Source of the DNA: Alphaproteobacteria bacterium
GTDB taxonomy: Bacteria > Pseudomonadota > Alphaproteobacteria > M2410
Length of the DNA: 64,000 nt
Direction of reading: 5' to 3'
NCBI GenBank assembly: GCA_030614785.1
Contig: JAUWTJ010000002.1
Span: forward strand, 62,001 to 126,000
Under the pieces are notes generated by a model. It ran no database searches. It was not told the DNA's origin and saw only the letters and a program-made list of their open reading frames with translations. Of this stretch, positions 40,325 through 51,277 are shown piece by piece. Both the position numbers and the translations under genes were made by a program. Every line of letters starts with the position of its first letter. Positions within the stretch are counted from its first letter, which is position 1.

Positions 40325-43300
40325 ATGTCTAAGGAAAATGACAAATATCAGATCTGGATCGACCGTGGTGGCACGTTTACCGATGTCGTAGTGCGCTCGC
40401 CTGGCGGGTCGATTGAGGCCCTGAAGCTGCTTTCCGAAGACCCGGCGCATTACGGCGATGCGGCGATTGAGGGGATCAGGCGGAGCATGGCGCTGGCACC
40501 CGCGGACCCGATCCCGACAGATCTCATTCATTCGGTCAAGATGGGGACGACCGTCGCGACCAATGCGCTGCTGGAACGCAAGGGCGCGCCGACGGTTCTG
40601 GTCACGACGCGCGGGTTTCGCGATGCGCTGGCCATCGGCTATCAGCACCGCCCGCACCTTTTCAAGCTCAAGATCGAAAAGCCGGAATTACTTGCATCGC
40701 ACATTATTGAGGTTGATGAACGCGTCTCGGCCCAGGGCGAGATGCTTGAACCACTTGATCTTGATGGCGCCAGGGCGGGGCTCGCGGCAGCCTTTAATTC
40801 GGGCTACCGTGCCATCGCCATTCTCCTGATGCACGGCTATCGCTACACCGCCCACGAAGAAGCCCTTGCGGCCCTGGCGCGTGACATCGGTTTTGCGCAA
40901 GTCTCCACTTCGCATGAGGTCAGCCCCCTGATGAAGTTCGTCTCACGCGGCGATACAACAGTGGTTGACGCCTATCTGTCCCCCATCCTGCGCGCCTATG
41001 TTGCCCGGGTCGATGACAACCTGGAACGCGAGGGGACCGACTGCTCGCTCATGTTCATGCGCTCCAATGGCGGACTGACGGCGGCAGAGCTGTTGCAGGG
41101 CAAGGACGCCATTCTTTCCGGCCCCGCAGGCGGCGTTGTTGGTATGGTCAAGACCTCCGAGCTTGCAGGTTTTACCCGCGTCATCGGTTTTGACATGGGC
41201 GGTACATCGACAGATGTTTCTCACTACGCGGGCGAATTCGAACGAGCTTTCGAAACCGAGGTTGCGGGCGTGCGGATGCGCGCGCCGATGATGCAGATCA
41301 ACACGGTAGCGGCTGGCGGCGGGTCGATCCTCTCATGGGACGGCGCACGGCTGCGCGTCGGGCCGCAGAGCGCGGGCGCGGACCCGGGCCCCACCTGCTA
41401 TCGCAAGGGTGGGCCGCTAACGGTTACCGACGCCAACGTCATGCTGGGCAAACTTGCACCGGAATTCTTCCCGCATGTCTTCGGACCTGATGCCAATGAG
41501 ACCATCGACCGGGCCGTGGTCGAGGAGAAGTTCGCAGAACTTGCCGGCGAGATTGGCGGCCTGTCGCCGGAAGAACTCGCAGAAGGCTTCATCAAAATTG
41601 CTGTCGAAAACATGGCGCAGGCGATCAAGAAAATCTCCGTAGCGCGCGGCTATGATGTGACGGGTTACGTGCTGACCAGCTTCGGCGGCGGCGGTGGACA
41701 GCATGCCTGCCTCGTGGCGGACAGTCTTGGCATGGAAAAGGTTCTCCTGCACCCGCTTGCCGGCGTTCTTTCTGCCTACGGGATGGGGCTTGCGGAAATC
41801 CGCGCGACACGGGAGCGTGCCATTGAGTCGCGGTTGAATGAAGGCGCGCTCGCGCAAAGCGATCGGATCTTCACGGGCCTGGAAAGCGAGACGGCCGGCG
41901 AACTGGAGAGCCAAAAGGTAGACGTCGGGGATGTCCGCCATCACCGCCGCCTGCACATACGCTTTGAGGGAACCGATACGTCCCTTCCCGTTCCGTTCGG
42001 CGCGCTGACCTCGGTGCTGGCTGATTTCCGCAAGGCTCATCAGGCGCGGTTCGGGTTTCTCCCCGAGAGCAAGGCCATGATCCTTGAGGCCGTCGAGCTG
42101 GAAAGCGTTGGTCCGGGCGCAGATCCGGAGGAACCCGAATACGCGCTCACAGAGGGCGCGCCCCAGCCCCGGGGCCAAACAAGGATGTTCGTATCAGGCG
42201 CCTGGACCGAGGCGCCCGTTCTTGACCGACAGGATTTGAAACCTGGTCACAAGGTTACCGGCCCGGCGATTATCACAGAACCCAACTCGACAATCGCTCT
42301 GGAACCTGGCTGGTGTCTTGACGTGACCAGACTTGATCACCTCCTTTTGACACGCGCCGAAAAACTTGCCCGGGTGAAAGCCATCGGCACCGAGGCTGAC
42401 CCGATCATGCTCGAGATTTTCAACAATCTCTTCATGAGCATCGCCGAGCAGATGGGCTTTACCCTCGAAAAGACTGCGAGCTCGGTCAATATCAAGGAGC
42501 GGCTCGACTTTTCCTGCGCGGTTTTCAATACAGAGGGCGCGCTTGTCGCCAATGCGCCTCACATGCCGGTGCACCTGGGCTCCATGGGAGCCAGTGTTGC
42601 CGCAGTCATCAAGCAAAATGCGGGCGCAATTTCGAAGGGTGACGTTTTCGTTCTCAATGCACCCTACAACGGGGGAACACACCTTCCCGATATTACTGTT
42701 GTCACGCCGGTTTTTAATGCAGCGGGTACGGATCTCCTGTTTTCACGGCCTCGCGCGGCCATCATGCGGACATCGGCGGCATCTCTCCTGGCTCCATGCC
42801 GGCGCACTCAAAGCTGGTCGGGGAAGAAGGCGTTCTCATCGACAATTTCAAGCTGGTTGATTCAGGTCATTTCCGCGAGGAGGAAATCCGGGCGCTGCTG
42901 ACAAGTGGTCCCTGGCCAGCACGCAATCCGGAGCAGAACATTGCCGACCTCAAGGCGCAGATCGCGGCTTGCGAAAAGGGTGCGCAGGAACTTCTGAAAA
43001 TGGTGGATCAGTTCGGACTCGATGTGGTCCGCGCCTACATGAGGCATGTTCAGGACAATGCCGAAGAAGCGGTGCGCCGGGTCATTGATGTGCTGGAACC
43101 TGTGAGCACCACCCACCGGATGGACGGCGGCATGGAAATCCATATTGATATTCGTGTAGATCGGGCGGCGCGCGAGGCGACCATCGATTTCACCGGGACC
43201 TCGCCGCAACAGGCGAACAATTTCAATGCGCCGTCGGCCATTGCCCGCGCCGCTGTCCTCTATGTCTTCCGCTGCCTTGTCGACGATGACATTCCGCTCA

Positions 43301-43962
43301 ATGCCGGGTGCCTCAAGCCGCTCAATATTATACTGCCGGAAGGTTCTCTGGTTTGCCCCGCCTACCCCGCTGCAGTCGTTGCCGGAAACGTTGAGACCAG
43401 CCAGGCCATGGTCGATGCGCTGTTTTATGCGGTGGGCGCGCTGGCCGGGGCGCAGGGCACGATGAACAATCTCACTTTTGGCAATGAGACCCATCAATAT
43501 TACGAGACCATTTGCGGCGGCGCAGGCGCGGGCAACGGATTTGACGGGGCGGACGCGATCCACACCCACATGACCAACTCGCGGCTGACAGATCCCGAAG
43601 TGCTTGAATGGCGCTTTCCTGTTTTGCTCGAGGATTTCCACATTCGCCGAGGCTCTGGCGGCGCGGGCCACTATCGCGGCGGCGACGGCACGGTGCGGCG
43701 GATGAAGTTTTTGGAGGAGATGGATCTTTCCATTCTGTCGATCAACCGCGAACATGGTCCCAGAGGCCTTGCCGGTGGCGGCGATGGTGCGGCTGGTGTG
43801 AACCGGGTGATACGGTGCGATGGTTCCATAGAAGCCTTGAGGGGTTCGGATGCGACGCATATGAACGAAGGCGATGCCATCGAGATTTCAACACCTGGCG
43901 GCGGCGGGTATGGTGAGCAAGTCCCTCTCCCTCCGGGAGAGGGTGGCATCGCGAAGCGATGA
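40325..43962 (+). pseudogene. 5-oxoprolinase/hydantoinase (HyuA-HyuB fusion) broken by a one-base frameshift
   Basis: ATP-dependent lactam-opening enzyme of the OPLAH type. The HyuA half begins WIDRGGTFTDVV and includes GFDMGGTSTDVS (actin-like ATPase); the HyuB half starts near EIFNNLFMSIAEQMGFTLEK and contains LNAPYNGGTHLPDITVVTPVF. At 42740-42743 a TTTT run is one base short: the frame leaves homology (LLFSRPRAAIM), while the +1 frame continues with ASRGHHADIGGISPGSMPAHSK to 43962. Restoring one T gives FFTASRGHH and about 1212 residues, a normal length. It is either a recent pseudogene or a sequencing error. The last 15 or so residues (QVPLPPGEGGIAKR) come from a repeat overlapping the 3' end. 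Confidence 0.9.
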
Positions 43963-44058
43963 CGGGTGAGGGACTGGCCTCACAAAGCATTCGGGCGGTT
44001 GCAACATCGCCCCTCATCCGGCGCTTCGCGCCACCTTCTCCCACGAGGAGAAGGACGA
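43922..44058. repeat. Mosaic palindromic repeat overlapping the end of the oxoprolinase gene
   Basis: Several palindromes are packed together: CCCTCTCCCTCCGGGAGAGGG (43923-43943), GCATCGCGAAGCGATG just after it, then GGCGCTTCGCGCC and TTCTCCCACGAGGAGAA (to about 44058). GGTGAGGG near 43967 mirrors CCCCTCATCC near 44010. The composition resembles the intergenic mosaic elements (RIME-like) of Rhizobiales, a match by memory. It supplies the stop codon of the upstream gene and ends about 14 bases before the SDR start. Confidence 0.75.
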
Positions 44059-44071
44059 GAAAGGAACACAC

Positions 44072-44749
44072 ATGAAAACAATCCTCATCACCGGAGCCAA
44101 TCGCGGCATTGGCCTCGAACTTGCCAGGCGGTATGCCAGCGATGGCGACAAGGTGCTCGCCTGTTGCAGAAACCCGCAAGAGGCCACAGATCTCAAGGCG
44201 CTCGAAGGCGTCAAAGTTTTCCAGCTTGATGTCACGGACGGCGCTTCGGTCAAAGCCCTCAAGGCAGATCTTGGCGATATGCCCGTCGATATTCTGATCA
44301 ACAATGCCGGTATCAATCTTGAGCCGCAGAGTTTTGAAGAGATGGACTTTGACAAATGGGAAGAAACCTTCCGGGTCAATTCCATCGGCCCGTTCCGCGT
44401 GGTTCAGGCTCTGATTGACAATGTGAAGGCGGGCAAGGACAAGAAAATCGTCACTATCTCGAGCAAGATGGGTTCGGTCGGCAATGTCTACTATGGCGGC
44501 GCCATCGCCTATTCGTCGTCCAAGTCTGCGGTCAATATGGTCACCAAAATCCTCGCAAATCGCTTCCGCGACGACGGCATCATCGCCGTGCCGCTGCATC
44601 CCGAATGGGTGCGCACCGATATGGGCGGACCCGGCGCGCGGATCTCGGCAGAAGAAAGCGCGGCCGGACTGCGCAAGGTGATTGCAGGACTGACCTTGGC
44701 AGAGAGTGGGCGGTTCTTTCAGTATGATGGTGAAGAACTGCCGTGGTAG
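44072..44749 (+). CDS. Short-chain dehydrogenase/reductase
   Basis: NAD(P)-dependent oxidoreductase of the classical SDR fold (225 aa). Residues 4-14 are the cofactor loop ITGANRGIGLE, LINNAGI follows at about residue 78, the catalytic serine is in VTISSKMGS, and the active-site YxxxK is AYSSSKSA. The length and short C-terminus resemble C-factor-like SDRs. ATG 44072 has AAAGGA eight bases upstream, at the edge of the mosaic repeat. Substrate unknown; cotranscription with the oxoprolinase is possible but interrupted by the repeat. Confidence 0.88.
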   Translation: MKTILITGANRGIGLELARRYASDGDKVLACCRNPQEATDLKALEGVKVFQLDVTDGASVKALKADLGDMPVDILINNAGINLEPQSFEEMDFDKWEETFRVNSIGPFRVVQALIDNVKAGKDKKIVTISSKMGSVGNVYYGGAIAYSSSKSAVNMVTKILANRFRDDGIIAVPLHPEWVRTDMGGPGARISAEESAAGLRKVIAGLTLAESGRFFQYDGEELPW

Positions 44750-44753
44750 AGTA

Positions 44754-45617
44754 TTACCCGCTATCGGCCGCAAAATTGATCGCCACAAAGAACGCGAAAC
44801 AGGCCAAGACTGTCACAATATACATACCATTGCCGGGTGTCGCCTTTTCATCTGAAATGCTCTGAATCGGCCTACTTTCCGATTCTACCGATTCCTTATC
44901 AGGTGCATCAGGACGAATGTACTTGAAGTATAACAACCATACAGCAATCAGCGTGACCGGGACCATGATAGAGGCAATTGTCATCACCATCATAGCGTCA
45001 AAACCATCAGTCGCTAGCTGAGGATTGCCGGCCATACCCACGAAGACCACAACAACCAACCCACCCCACAAACTCAATGGCAGCAGGATAACAAGCAACC
45101 CTCGAAAGATGATCAAGAATGACTGCCATCCACTCCAACCGCCCATAACGGAGAGAATTCTCATGATCAAGGCTACACGCCATAAAGCAACAATCAGTAG
45201 CAAGACCATGTTCGCTGTGAACGCACCCTTTGCACCCCATAGAGGCTCCGCCGGAAATCCATAGAACCAGGCAAGAGGCGCCGTGAGCCAGTAAATACCC
45301 AAGTAAGAACGAAATGGAATAGTACGACTGCTTCCATTGCCCCACCGCCTCCTGGAAGCAGAAACAATGAACGCATACAGTATTGAAGCGCTTACGATCG
45401 AAGCAAGGAAAGGGGTGAAAAGATTAAATAGGAAGCCGCCTGCGGTTACTTCAAGCCATGCGGTCCTTGCAATCCCCGCAGATACGACCATGAAACCTCC
45501 GATCTCCAGCAGTTGTTTTGCTGAACAGACCTTTCGTATCGCCTCTTTTTGCCCGACTAGAAAAAGACCGTAATCTTTCAGGGAAATTTCTTCTGACAAG
45601 TAACCACCGGTATCCAT
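44754..45617 (-). CDS. Multi-pass membrane protein of unknown function
   Basis: A 287-residue protein that I do not recognise. It has about six to seven hydrophobic helices, for example FLFNLFTPFLASIVSASILYAFIVSA, ANMVLLLIVALWRVALIMRIL, FLIIFRGLLVILLPLSLWGG, and MYIVTVLACFAFFVAINFAA at the C-terminus. Between the fifth and last helices is a polar loop (KYIRPDAPDKESVESESRPI region). The local DNA is less GC-rich than its neighbours, which hints at lateral origin or weak selection. It converges with the SDR gene (4 bases apart) and is transcribed towards it. Function is not inferred. Confidence 0.7.
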   Translation of the reverse strand: MDTGGYLSEEISLKDYGLFLVGQKEAIRKVCSAKQLLEIGGFMVVSAGIARTAWLEVTAGGFLFNLFTPFLASIVSASILYAFIVSASRRRWGNGSSRTIPFRSYLGIYWLTAPLAWFYGFPAEPLWGAKGAFTANMVLLLIVALWRVALIMRILSVMGGWSGWQSFLIIFRGLLVILLPLSLWGGLVVVVFVGMAGNPQLATDGFDAMMVMTIASIMVPVTLIAVWLLYFKYIRPDAPDKESVESESRPIQSISDEKATPGNGMYIVTVLACFAFFVAINFAADSG

Positions 45618-45669
45618 TTAAACTACCCAAGATTACCTTAGGTGATTGCATATTCTACTGCAACCGCGC

Positions 45670-48303
45670 TCATCCCAAATTTGGCGCGAGCCATCTTTTG
45701 GCTTCGCGCTCATCCCAGCCCTTGCGCTTTGCGTAGTCGTCGACCTGATCCTGCTGGATTTTGCCGAGGCCGAAATACTGGCTGTCCGGATGGGAGAAGT
45801 AAAAGCCTGACACACTGGCCGCTGGCCACATGGCGCAGCTTTCGGTGAGCGAAACGCCGGTGCGGGCCTCGGCTTCGAGGGCGATAAAGAGCGTGCGCTT
45901 TTCGGTGTGATCGGGGCATGCGGGATAGCCTGGCGCGGGGCGGATGCCCTGGTATTTTTCCTTGATGAGGGCTTCATTTTCCAGCGTCTCATCCGAGGCA
46001 TAGGCCCAGAATTCCTTGCGCACCCGCTCGTGCATACGTTCGGCGAAGGCTTCGGCCAGCCGGTCGGCGAGCGCCTGAACCATGATGGCGGAATAATCGT
46101 CGTGAGCTTCCTTGAAGGCTTTGGCGCGCGCATCAACGCCCTCTCCTGCCGTGACGACGAACCCACCGAGATAATCTGCGGCGCCGGTTTCTTTTGGCGC
46201 AACAAAATCCGCAAGGGCGAAATTGGCGCGGTCACCCTGACGCGCCATTTGCTGGCGCAGGGTGTGGAAGGTCGTTCCGACTTCGGAGCGATCTTCGTCC
46301 GTATAAGTTTCGATGTCGTCTACTCTGCTATTGGCTGGCCAGAACCCGATGACGGCCTTGGGCGCAAACCATTTTTCCGAAATTATCTTCTTCAACATAT
46401 CCTGTGCGTCGTTGAAGAGATTTGTTGCCGCCTCGCCCACCTTTTCATCGGTCAGGATTTTTGGATATTTACCCGCAAGCTCCCAGGTCTGGAAGAACGG
46501 TGACCAGTCGATGTACTCGGCCAGTTCCGCAAGGTCGTAAGTCTCGAACGTCTTGAGGCCGGTGAAGGTTGGTTTTGGCGGTGTGTAACCTTGCCACTCA
46601 TTCGCGAACCTGTTGGCGCGAGCACCCTTGATGGTCAAGCTCTTGCGCGCCGTCTGGCCCGCAGCGTGACGCTGCTGAACTTCAGCGTATTCGGTGCGGG
46701 TTTTCTCGATCAGATCGCCGCGCAGTTCTTTGGAAATCAGGCTTGAGGCAATGCCGACGGCGCGAGAGGCATCCGTGACATAGATCGCCTGGTTTTTGAG
46801 GTAGTTTGGCGCGATCTTGACCGCCGTGTGGACCTTTGACGTGGTCGCCCCGCCGATGAGGAGCGGCAGGTCGAACCCCTCGCGCTCCATTTCACTCGCC
46901 ACATAGGTCATTTCGTCAAGGCTCGGGGTAATGAGCCCCGACAGCCCAATGATATCGACATTGTGTTCCTTCGCCGCCTTGAGGATATCCTCGGCTGGCA
47001 CCATGACGCCGATGTCGATGATCTCATAATTGTTACACTGCAGAACCACACCGACAATATTCTTGCCGATGTCATGGACATCGCCCTTGACCGTTGCCAT
47101 GAGGATCTTGCCCCGAGCGCTGCCGCCACCTTTGGCTTTTTCGGCTTCAATGAAAGGGTTGAGATGCGCAACAGCCGCCTTCATGACGCGGGCTGACTTA
47201 ACAACCTGCGGCAGGAACATTTTCCCTGATCCGAAGAGATCACCGACAACGTTCATGCCGTCCATCAACGGTCCCTCGATTACATCAAGCGGTTTCGTTG
47301 CTTCGAGGCGTGCTTCTTCGGTATCTTCAACAATGAATTCAGTGATGCCATTGACCAGCGCATGTTCAAGGCGCTTTCCAACCGGAGCCTCGCGCCAGGA
47401 CAAGTCGGCCTTGCGTTCGGCGGCCTTTATGCCCCTGAACCCTTCAGCAACATCGAGAAGCCGGTCGGTGGCATCCGCGCGGCGATTGAGAATGACGTCC
47501 TCGACGGCCTCGAGCAGGCCTTTTGGAATATCATCATAGACCGCAAGCTGGCCCGCATTGACGATCGCCATGTCGAGCCCGGCCTTGATGGCGTAGAACA
47601 AAAAGACCGAATGCATCGCCTCGCGAACGATGTCGTTACCGCGGAAGGAGAAGGAAACATTCGACAGACCGCCGGAGATGGAGGCATGCGGCAAGGTCTC
47701 TTTAATACGCTTGCAGGCATTGATGAAGTCGACCGCGTAATTGCTGTGCTCTTCGATACCGGTTGCGACGGCGAAAATATTGGGATCAAAGATGATGTCC
47801 TGCGGGGCAAAACCAACTTTTTTAGTGAGGACCTGATAGGACTTCGTGCAAATCTCGACCTTGCGATCCTCAGTATCAGCCTGACCTTTCTCATCAAATG
47901 CCATGACAACTGCGGCCGCGCCATATCGGCGAATAATCCTGGCCTGTTCAATGAATTTCTCCTCGCCTTCCTTCATGCTGATGGAATTGACGATGGCCTT
48001 GCCCTGCACATTCTTGAGGCCCTCTTCGATGACCTCCCATTTGGACGAGTCGATCATCACCGGCACGCGGGAAATGTCCGGCTCCGAGGCGATCAGGCGC
48101 AGGAAGGTTCCCATGGCCGCTTTGGAGTCCAGCATGGCCTCATCCATGTTGACGTCAATAATCTGCGCGCCGCTTTCAACTTGCTGACGTGCGACAGCCA
48201 ATGCCGCCTCATAATCGTCACCCAGAATGAGTTTTTTAAATTTTGCCGAACCGGTGACATTGGTCCGTTCACCGATGTTGATGAAAGTTGCTATAGAGGT
48301 CAT
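45670..48303 (-). CDS. metH: Methionine synthase, folate/cobalamin/activation subunit (split MetH)
   Basis: Cobalamin-dependent methionine synthase lacking the homocysteine domain, encoded by the neighbouring gene. Order in 877 aa: pterin-binding domain from [20 protein letters not shown]; four-helix cap; B12-binding domain with [22 protein letters not shown] (the DxHxxG histidine ligates cobalt) near residue 420; and C-terminal SAM-binding reactivation domain with [18 protein letters not shown] 48303 follows the homocysteine-domain gene by 17 bases. Such a split is known in several Alphaproteobacteria. Both proteins must associate for the full reaction, methyl-THF to homocysteine; this is inferred. 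Confidence 0.95.
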   Translation of the reverse strand: MTSIATFINIGERTNVTGSAKFKKLILGDDYEAALAVARQQVESGAQIIDVNMDEAMLDSKAAMGTFLRLIASEPDISRVPVMIDSSKWEVIEEGLKNVQGKAIVNSISMKEGEEKFIEQARIIRRYGAAAVVMAFDEKGQADTEDRKVEICTKSYQVLTKKVGFAPQDIIFDPNIFAVATGIEEHSNYAVDFINACKRIKETLPHASISGGLSNVSFSFRGNDIVREAMHSVFLFYAIKAGLDMAIVNAGQLAVYDDIPKGLLEAVEDVILNRRADATDRLLDVAEGFRGIKAAERKADLSWREAPVGKRLEHALVNGITEFIVEDTEEARLEATKPLDVIEGPLMDGMNVVGDLFGSGKMFLPQVVKSARVMKAAVAHLNPFIEAEKAKGGGSARGKILMATVKGDVHDIGKNIVGVVLQCNNYEIIDIGVMVPAEDILKAAKEHNVDIIGLSGLITPSLDEMTYVASEMEREGFDLPLLIGGATTSKVHTAVKIAPNYLKNQAIYVTDASRAVGIASSLISKELRGDLIEKTRTEYAEVQQRHAAGQTARKSLTIKGARANRFANEWQGYTPPKPTFTGLKTFETYDLAELAEYIDWSPFFQTWELAGKYPKILTDEKVGEAATNLFNDAQDMLKKIISEKWFAPKAVIGFWPANSRVDDIETYTDEDRSEVGTTFHTLRQQMARQGDRANFALADFVAPKETGAADYLGGFVVTAGEGVDARAKAFKEAHDDYSAIMVQALADRLAEAFAERMHERVRKEFWAYASDETLENEALIKEKYQGIRPAPGYPACPDHTEKRTLFIALEAEARTGVSLTESCAMWPAASVSGFYFSHPDSQYFGLGKIQQDQVDDYAKRKGWDEREAKRWLAPNLG

Positions 48304-48320
48304 AGTGTTTTTCTTCTTGT

Positions 48321-49385
48321 TCAGGCGACGTTGAGAGCTTCAAGGCCCGACAGACGCATGGCGCGTTCAATGGCTGGCACGCGGCGCGGCGGGACATTGG
48401 CAACGGCTTCAGCGATAGCCTTGATATGCGCCGGCGTCGAACCACAACACCCGCCAACCAAATTGAGAAAGCCTGCGTCAGCCCATTCCTTCAGTTGAGC
48501 GGCCATGGATTCAGGTGTTTCGTCAAATCCACCGAAAGCATTGGGCAACCCGGCATTGGGGTAGGCGCTGACCAGTGTGTCAGCGATGCGTGAGAAATCC
48601 GCAACATGCGGACGCATAAGCTCGGCGCCAAGCGAGCAATTGAGACCGACACTCATGGGCTCGATATGAGCTACAGAATTCCAGAAGGCCTCGACAGTCT
48701 GCCCGGACAGTGTGCGGCCGGAACGGTCGGTAATTGTCCCGGAAATCATGATTGGGAAGTCGAGCTGCAGCTCGTCCCGCAATTCATGCAAACTGACAAT
48801 GGCGGCTTTGCAATTCAATGTATCGAATATCGTTTCAACGGCCAGAATATCTGAACCGCCTTCGAGAAGTCCCCGCGCTGCAACTTTGTAGGACTCGCGC
48901 ACCTCATCAAAGGTGGAGGCCCTTGCACCTGGATCGTTAACGTCGATGGACATCGACAGCATCTTGTTCATTGGTCCCAGTGCACCAATGACAAAGCGCG
49001 GGCGATCAGGCGTTTTTGCGGTCATCTTGTCGGCCGCGACGCGCGCGATTCTTGCGCCCTCAAGATTGAACTCATAGGCAAGGTCTTCCATCGCGTAGTC
49101 GGCCTGACTTATCGATGTCCCGTTGAACGTGTTGGTCCCGATGAAATCCGCGCCAGCCTCAAGATATTGGGTATGAATATCCTCAACGATGTCGGGGCGA
49201 ATGAGATTAAGCGCTTCATTGTTACCCTTGATCAGAATATTCCAATCCTTGAACCGCTCGCCGCGAAAATCTTCCTCTGTGAGCTCGTAAGTCTGAATCA
49301 TGCTGCCCATAGCGCCGTCAATAATGAGAATGCGCTTTTCAAATTCAGCCTTCAGATACTTTTGATTTTTTTCGAAGTCAGGCAT
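48321..49385 (-). CDS. Methionine synthase, homocysteine-binding subunit (split MetH)
   Basis: Zinc-dependent homocysteine S-methyltransferase domain as a separate 354-residue protein. It begins [20 protein letters not shown], typical of the MetH N-terminus, and keeps the zinc cysteines: one in [13 protein letters not shown] and the pair in [16 protein letters not shown] near the end. ATG 49385 overlaps the metF stop by 8 bases, and the partner subunit begins 17 bases after its stop. The pair covers all domains of a normal MetH with nothing missing. Confidence 0.93.
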   Translation of the reverse strand: MPDFEKNQKYLKAEFEKRILIIDGAMGSMIQTYELTEEDFRGERFKDWNILIKGNNEALNLIRPDIVEDIHTQYLEAGADFIGTNTFNGTSISQADYAMEDLAYEFNLEGARIARVAADKMTAKTPDRPRFVIGALGPMNKMLSMSIDVNDPGARASTFDEVRESYKVAARGLLEGGSDILAVETIFDTLNCKAAIVSLHELRDELQLDFPIMISGTITDRSGRTLSGQTVEAFWNSVAHIEPMSVGLNCSLGAELMRPHVADFSRIADTLVSAYPNAGLPNAFGGFDETPESMAAQLKEWADAGFLNLVGGCCGSTPAHIKAIAEAVANVPPRRVPAIERAMRLSGLEALNVA

Positions 49386-50274
49386 CGACCTCTCCTTTCG
49401 GGCGAACGCCCAGAATATGACATATGGCGTAAGCGAGATCGGCGCGGTTCAGGGTGTAGAAATGGAACATATCGATGCCGCGTTGGTAGAGTGCGGCACA
49501 CTGGTCGGCGGCGATGGTAGCACCAACAAGCTGACGGGTACGCAGATCATCACCAATACCTTCAAACCGGTATTGAAGCCAATCCGGAATATCGGCGCCG
49601 CAGCCTGCTGCCATGCGCTTGTAACCCTCAAAATTCGTCACGGGCATAATGCCGGGTTCGATGGGAATTGTGATGCCGGCGGCTCTCACGCGGTCGAGAT
49701 AACGCAGGAAATTTTCCGGATCGACGAAGAACTGGGAGATAGCGCGCGTCGCCCCATTGTCAATTTTCCGCCGCAGATTGTCGATATCATCTTCCACATC
49801 GCGGCTGTCGGGGTGCTTTTCCGGATAGGCAGAAACCATCACGCCAAAATCGGCGATGTCCCTGATACCACGCGCCAGTTCAGCCGCATTGGCGTAGCCG
49901 CCGGGGTGGGCCTCATATTTCTGGTCGAGACCGCCAGGAGGATCGCCGCGCAGGGCCACAATGTCGCGAATGCCGGCGTCCCAATAAGAGCGGATGACTT
50001 CATCCACCTCTTCCTTTGTCGCGCCGACACAGGTCAGGTGCGCTGCCGGTTTGATATTGGTTTCATCGTGAATACGTTTCACCGTTGCGTGCGTGCGATC
50101 GCGGGTCGAGCCCCCTGCCCCGTAGGTCACCGACATGAACTCAGGCGCGAGCGGTTCGAGGCGTTTGATCGCCTCCCACAGTTTGACCTCGCTCTCAGGC
50201 GTCTTGGGTGGAGAGAATTCAAACGAGACAGAAATGTCCCGATGTCCTCGCTCAATCCAGTTCAATGTGCTCAT
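49378..50274 (-). CDS. metF: 5,10-methylenetetrahydrofolate reductase MetF
   Basis: FAD enzyme producing 5-methyl-THF for methionine synthase. The 298-residue TIM barrel shows [45 protein letters not shown], and [17 protein letters not shown] 50274 has AGGTGGAG close upstream; the longer frame (to 50316) would overlap the regulator gene and is rejected. It lies 10 bases after the regulator gene and overlaps the metH subunit gene, so regulator-metF-metH form an operon for the methionine cycle. Confidence 0.95.
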   Translation of the reverse strand: MSTLNWIERGHRDISVSFEFSPPKTPESEVKLWEAIKRLEPLAPEFMSVTYGAGGSTRDRTHATVKRIHDETNIKPAAHLTCVGATKEEVDEVIRSYWDAGIRDIVALRGDPPGGLDQKYEAHPGGYANAAELARGIRDIADFGVMVSAYPEKHPDSRDVEDDIDNLRRKIDNGATRAISQFFVDPENFLRYLDRVRAAGITIPIEPGIMPVTNFEGYKRMAAGCGADIPDWLQYRFEGIGDDLRTRQLVGATIAADQCAALYQRGIDMFHFYTLNRADLAYAICHILGVRPKGEVDA

Positions 50275-50284
50275 GGGTCTCCAC

Positions 50285-51277
50285 CTAATGTCCGGGTTGA
50301 GCACTGGCTTGGGCAAGCCAGAGCGTTACTGTGAGTTTCCGACCATTTTCGTCCGGGGGCGGAAGATGGGAAACCTTGATGTGATCAAGGCCTGCGGCCT
50401 TACACCAGCCAGCTACTTCAGCATCGGAAAATCCGAGACGGCGATGAGAATGTTCCTCGCGCAATTCCTCCAGATCATGCGGTGCAAAATCGGCGATGAG
50501 AAGCTTTCCTGTCGGCTTCAGGGCTCTGACCGCCTCCGCGACTGCTGCAGCCGGGTCGGTCAGGTAATGCAGAACCAGATGAATCGTGATGAGGTCTGCA
50601 TTGTCCATATGACCATTGGTGGCTCCAGATCCGTTGGCAAGATCGAGCGCAAACAGGTCGCCCTGCCTGACCTGACAGTGATCAAGGCCAGCGGCTTCAA
50701 TTCTGGTGCGGGCGATTGCCAGCATTTCATGGCTCAGATCGACGCCGATCCCCTTTTCCGCTTGCGGTCCAAAAACTTCCAGCATCCGTCCGGTGCCGGT
50801 TCCCATATCAAGATAGTTCGCAACCTTGCTGCCGCCCACAAGCTGAAGCATTGTTTCTTCAACTTGCCGATCCGAGGTGTGTAGTGATCTTAGTTTTTCC
50901 CAGGCCCCGGCGACATTTGCGAAGTAATTTGCTGCCTCCTCACGCCTTGTACCTTTGACGCTTTCAAGCCTTTCAAGATCTCTGGTCATGGCCGGATCGT
51001 CTGCATCCACAAAGGACAGGACAGCTTCAGCAACATTTGGCACGCCGTCACGCGAGCGGGTCAACCGATAGAAAACCCACGCCCCCTCCTGAAACCGCTC
51101 AAGCAAATCAGCATCGCAAAGCAGCTTTAGATGCCTTGATATGCGCGGCTGGCTTTGTCCGAGGACCCTCGTCAGTTCACTTACCGTGAGCTCGGTGTGA
51201 GCCAGAACGACCAGCAATCTGAGCCGCGTGGGCTCTCCTGCCGCCTTCAAACCAGCTACAATGTGTTCCGAATTCAC
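50285..51277 (-). CDS. ArsR-family regulator fused to a SAM-dependent methyltransferase domain
   Basis: A 330-residue two-domain protein. Residues 1-90 are a winged helix of the ArsR/SmtB type (GEPTRLRLLVVLAHTELTVSELTRVLGQSQPRISRHLKLL). After a helical linker, residues 140-320 carry a class I methyltransferase fold with DMGTGTGRMLEVFGPQ, GVDLSHEMLAIAR, and an acidic strand end at ADLITIHLVLHYLTDP. The start is GTG 51277, which has GGGAG six bases upstream; the TTG at 51301 does not. Heading the metF-metH operon, it fits the SAH-responsive regulator SahR, in which the methyltransferase-like domain senses SAH. The name SahR is inference. Confidence 0.85.
   Translation of the reverse strand: MNSEHIVAGLKAAGEPTRLRLLVVLAHTELTVSELTRVLGQSQPRISRHLKLLCDADLLERFQEGAWVFYRLTRSRDGVPNVAEAVLSFVDADDPAMTRDLERLESVKGTRREEAANYFANVAGAWEKLRSLHTSDRQVEETMLQLVGGSKVANYLDMGTGTGRMLEVFGPQAEKGIGVDLSHEMLAIARTRIEAAGLDHCQVRQGDLFALDLANGSGATNGHMDNADLITIHLVLHYLTDPAAAVAEAVRALKPTGKLLIADFAPHDLEELREEHSHRRLGFSDAEVAGWCKAAGLDHIKVSHLPPPDENGRKLTVTLWLAQASAQPGH

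Noticed and set aside
42862-43860. 332-codon minus-strand frame opposite the HyuB half
   Set aside because: The + strand carries the conserved HyuB sequence; the minus frame has no recognised homology.
47362-48498. 378-codon + strand frame opposite metH
   Set aside because: Shadow of the pterin-binding domain of the methionine synthase subunit.
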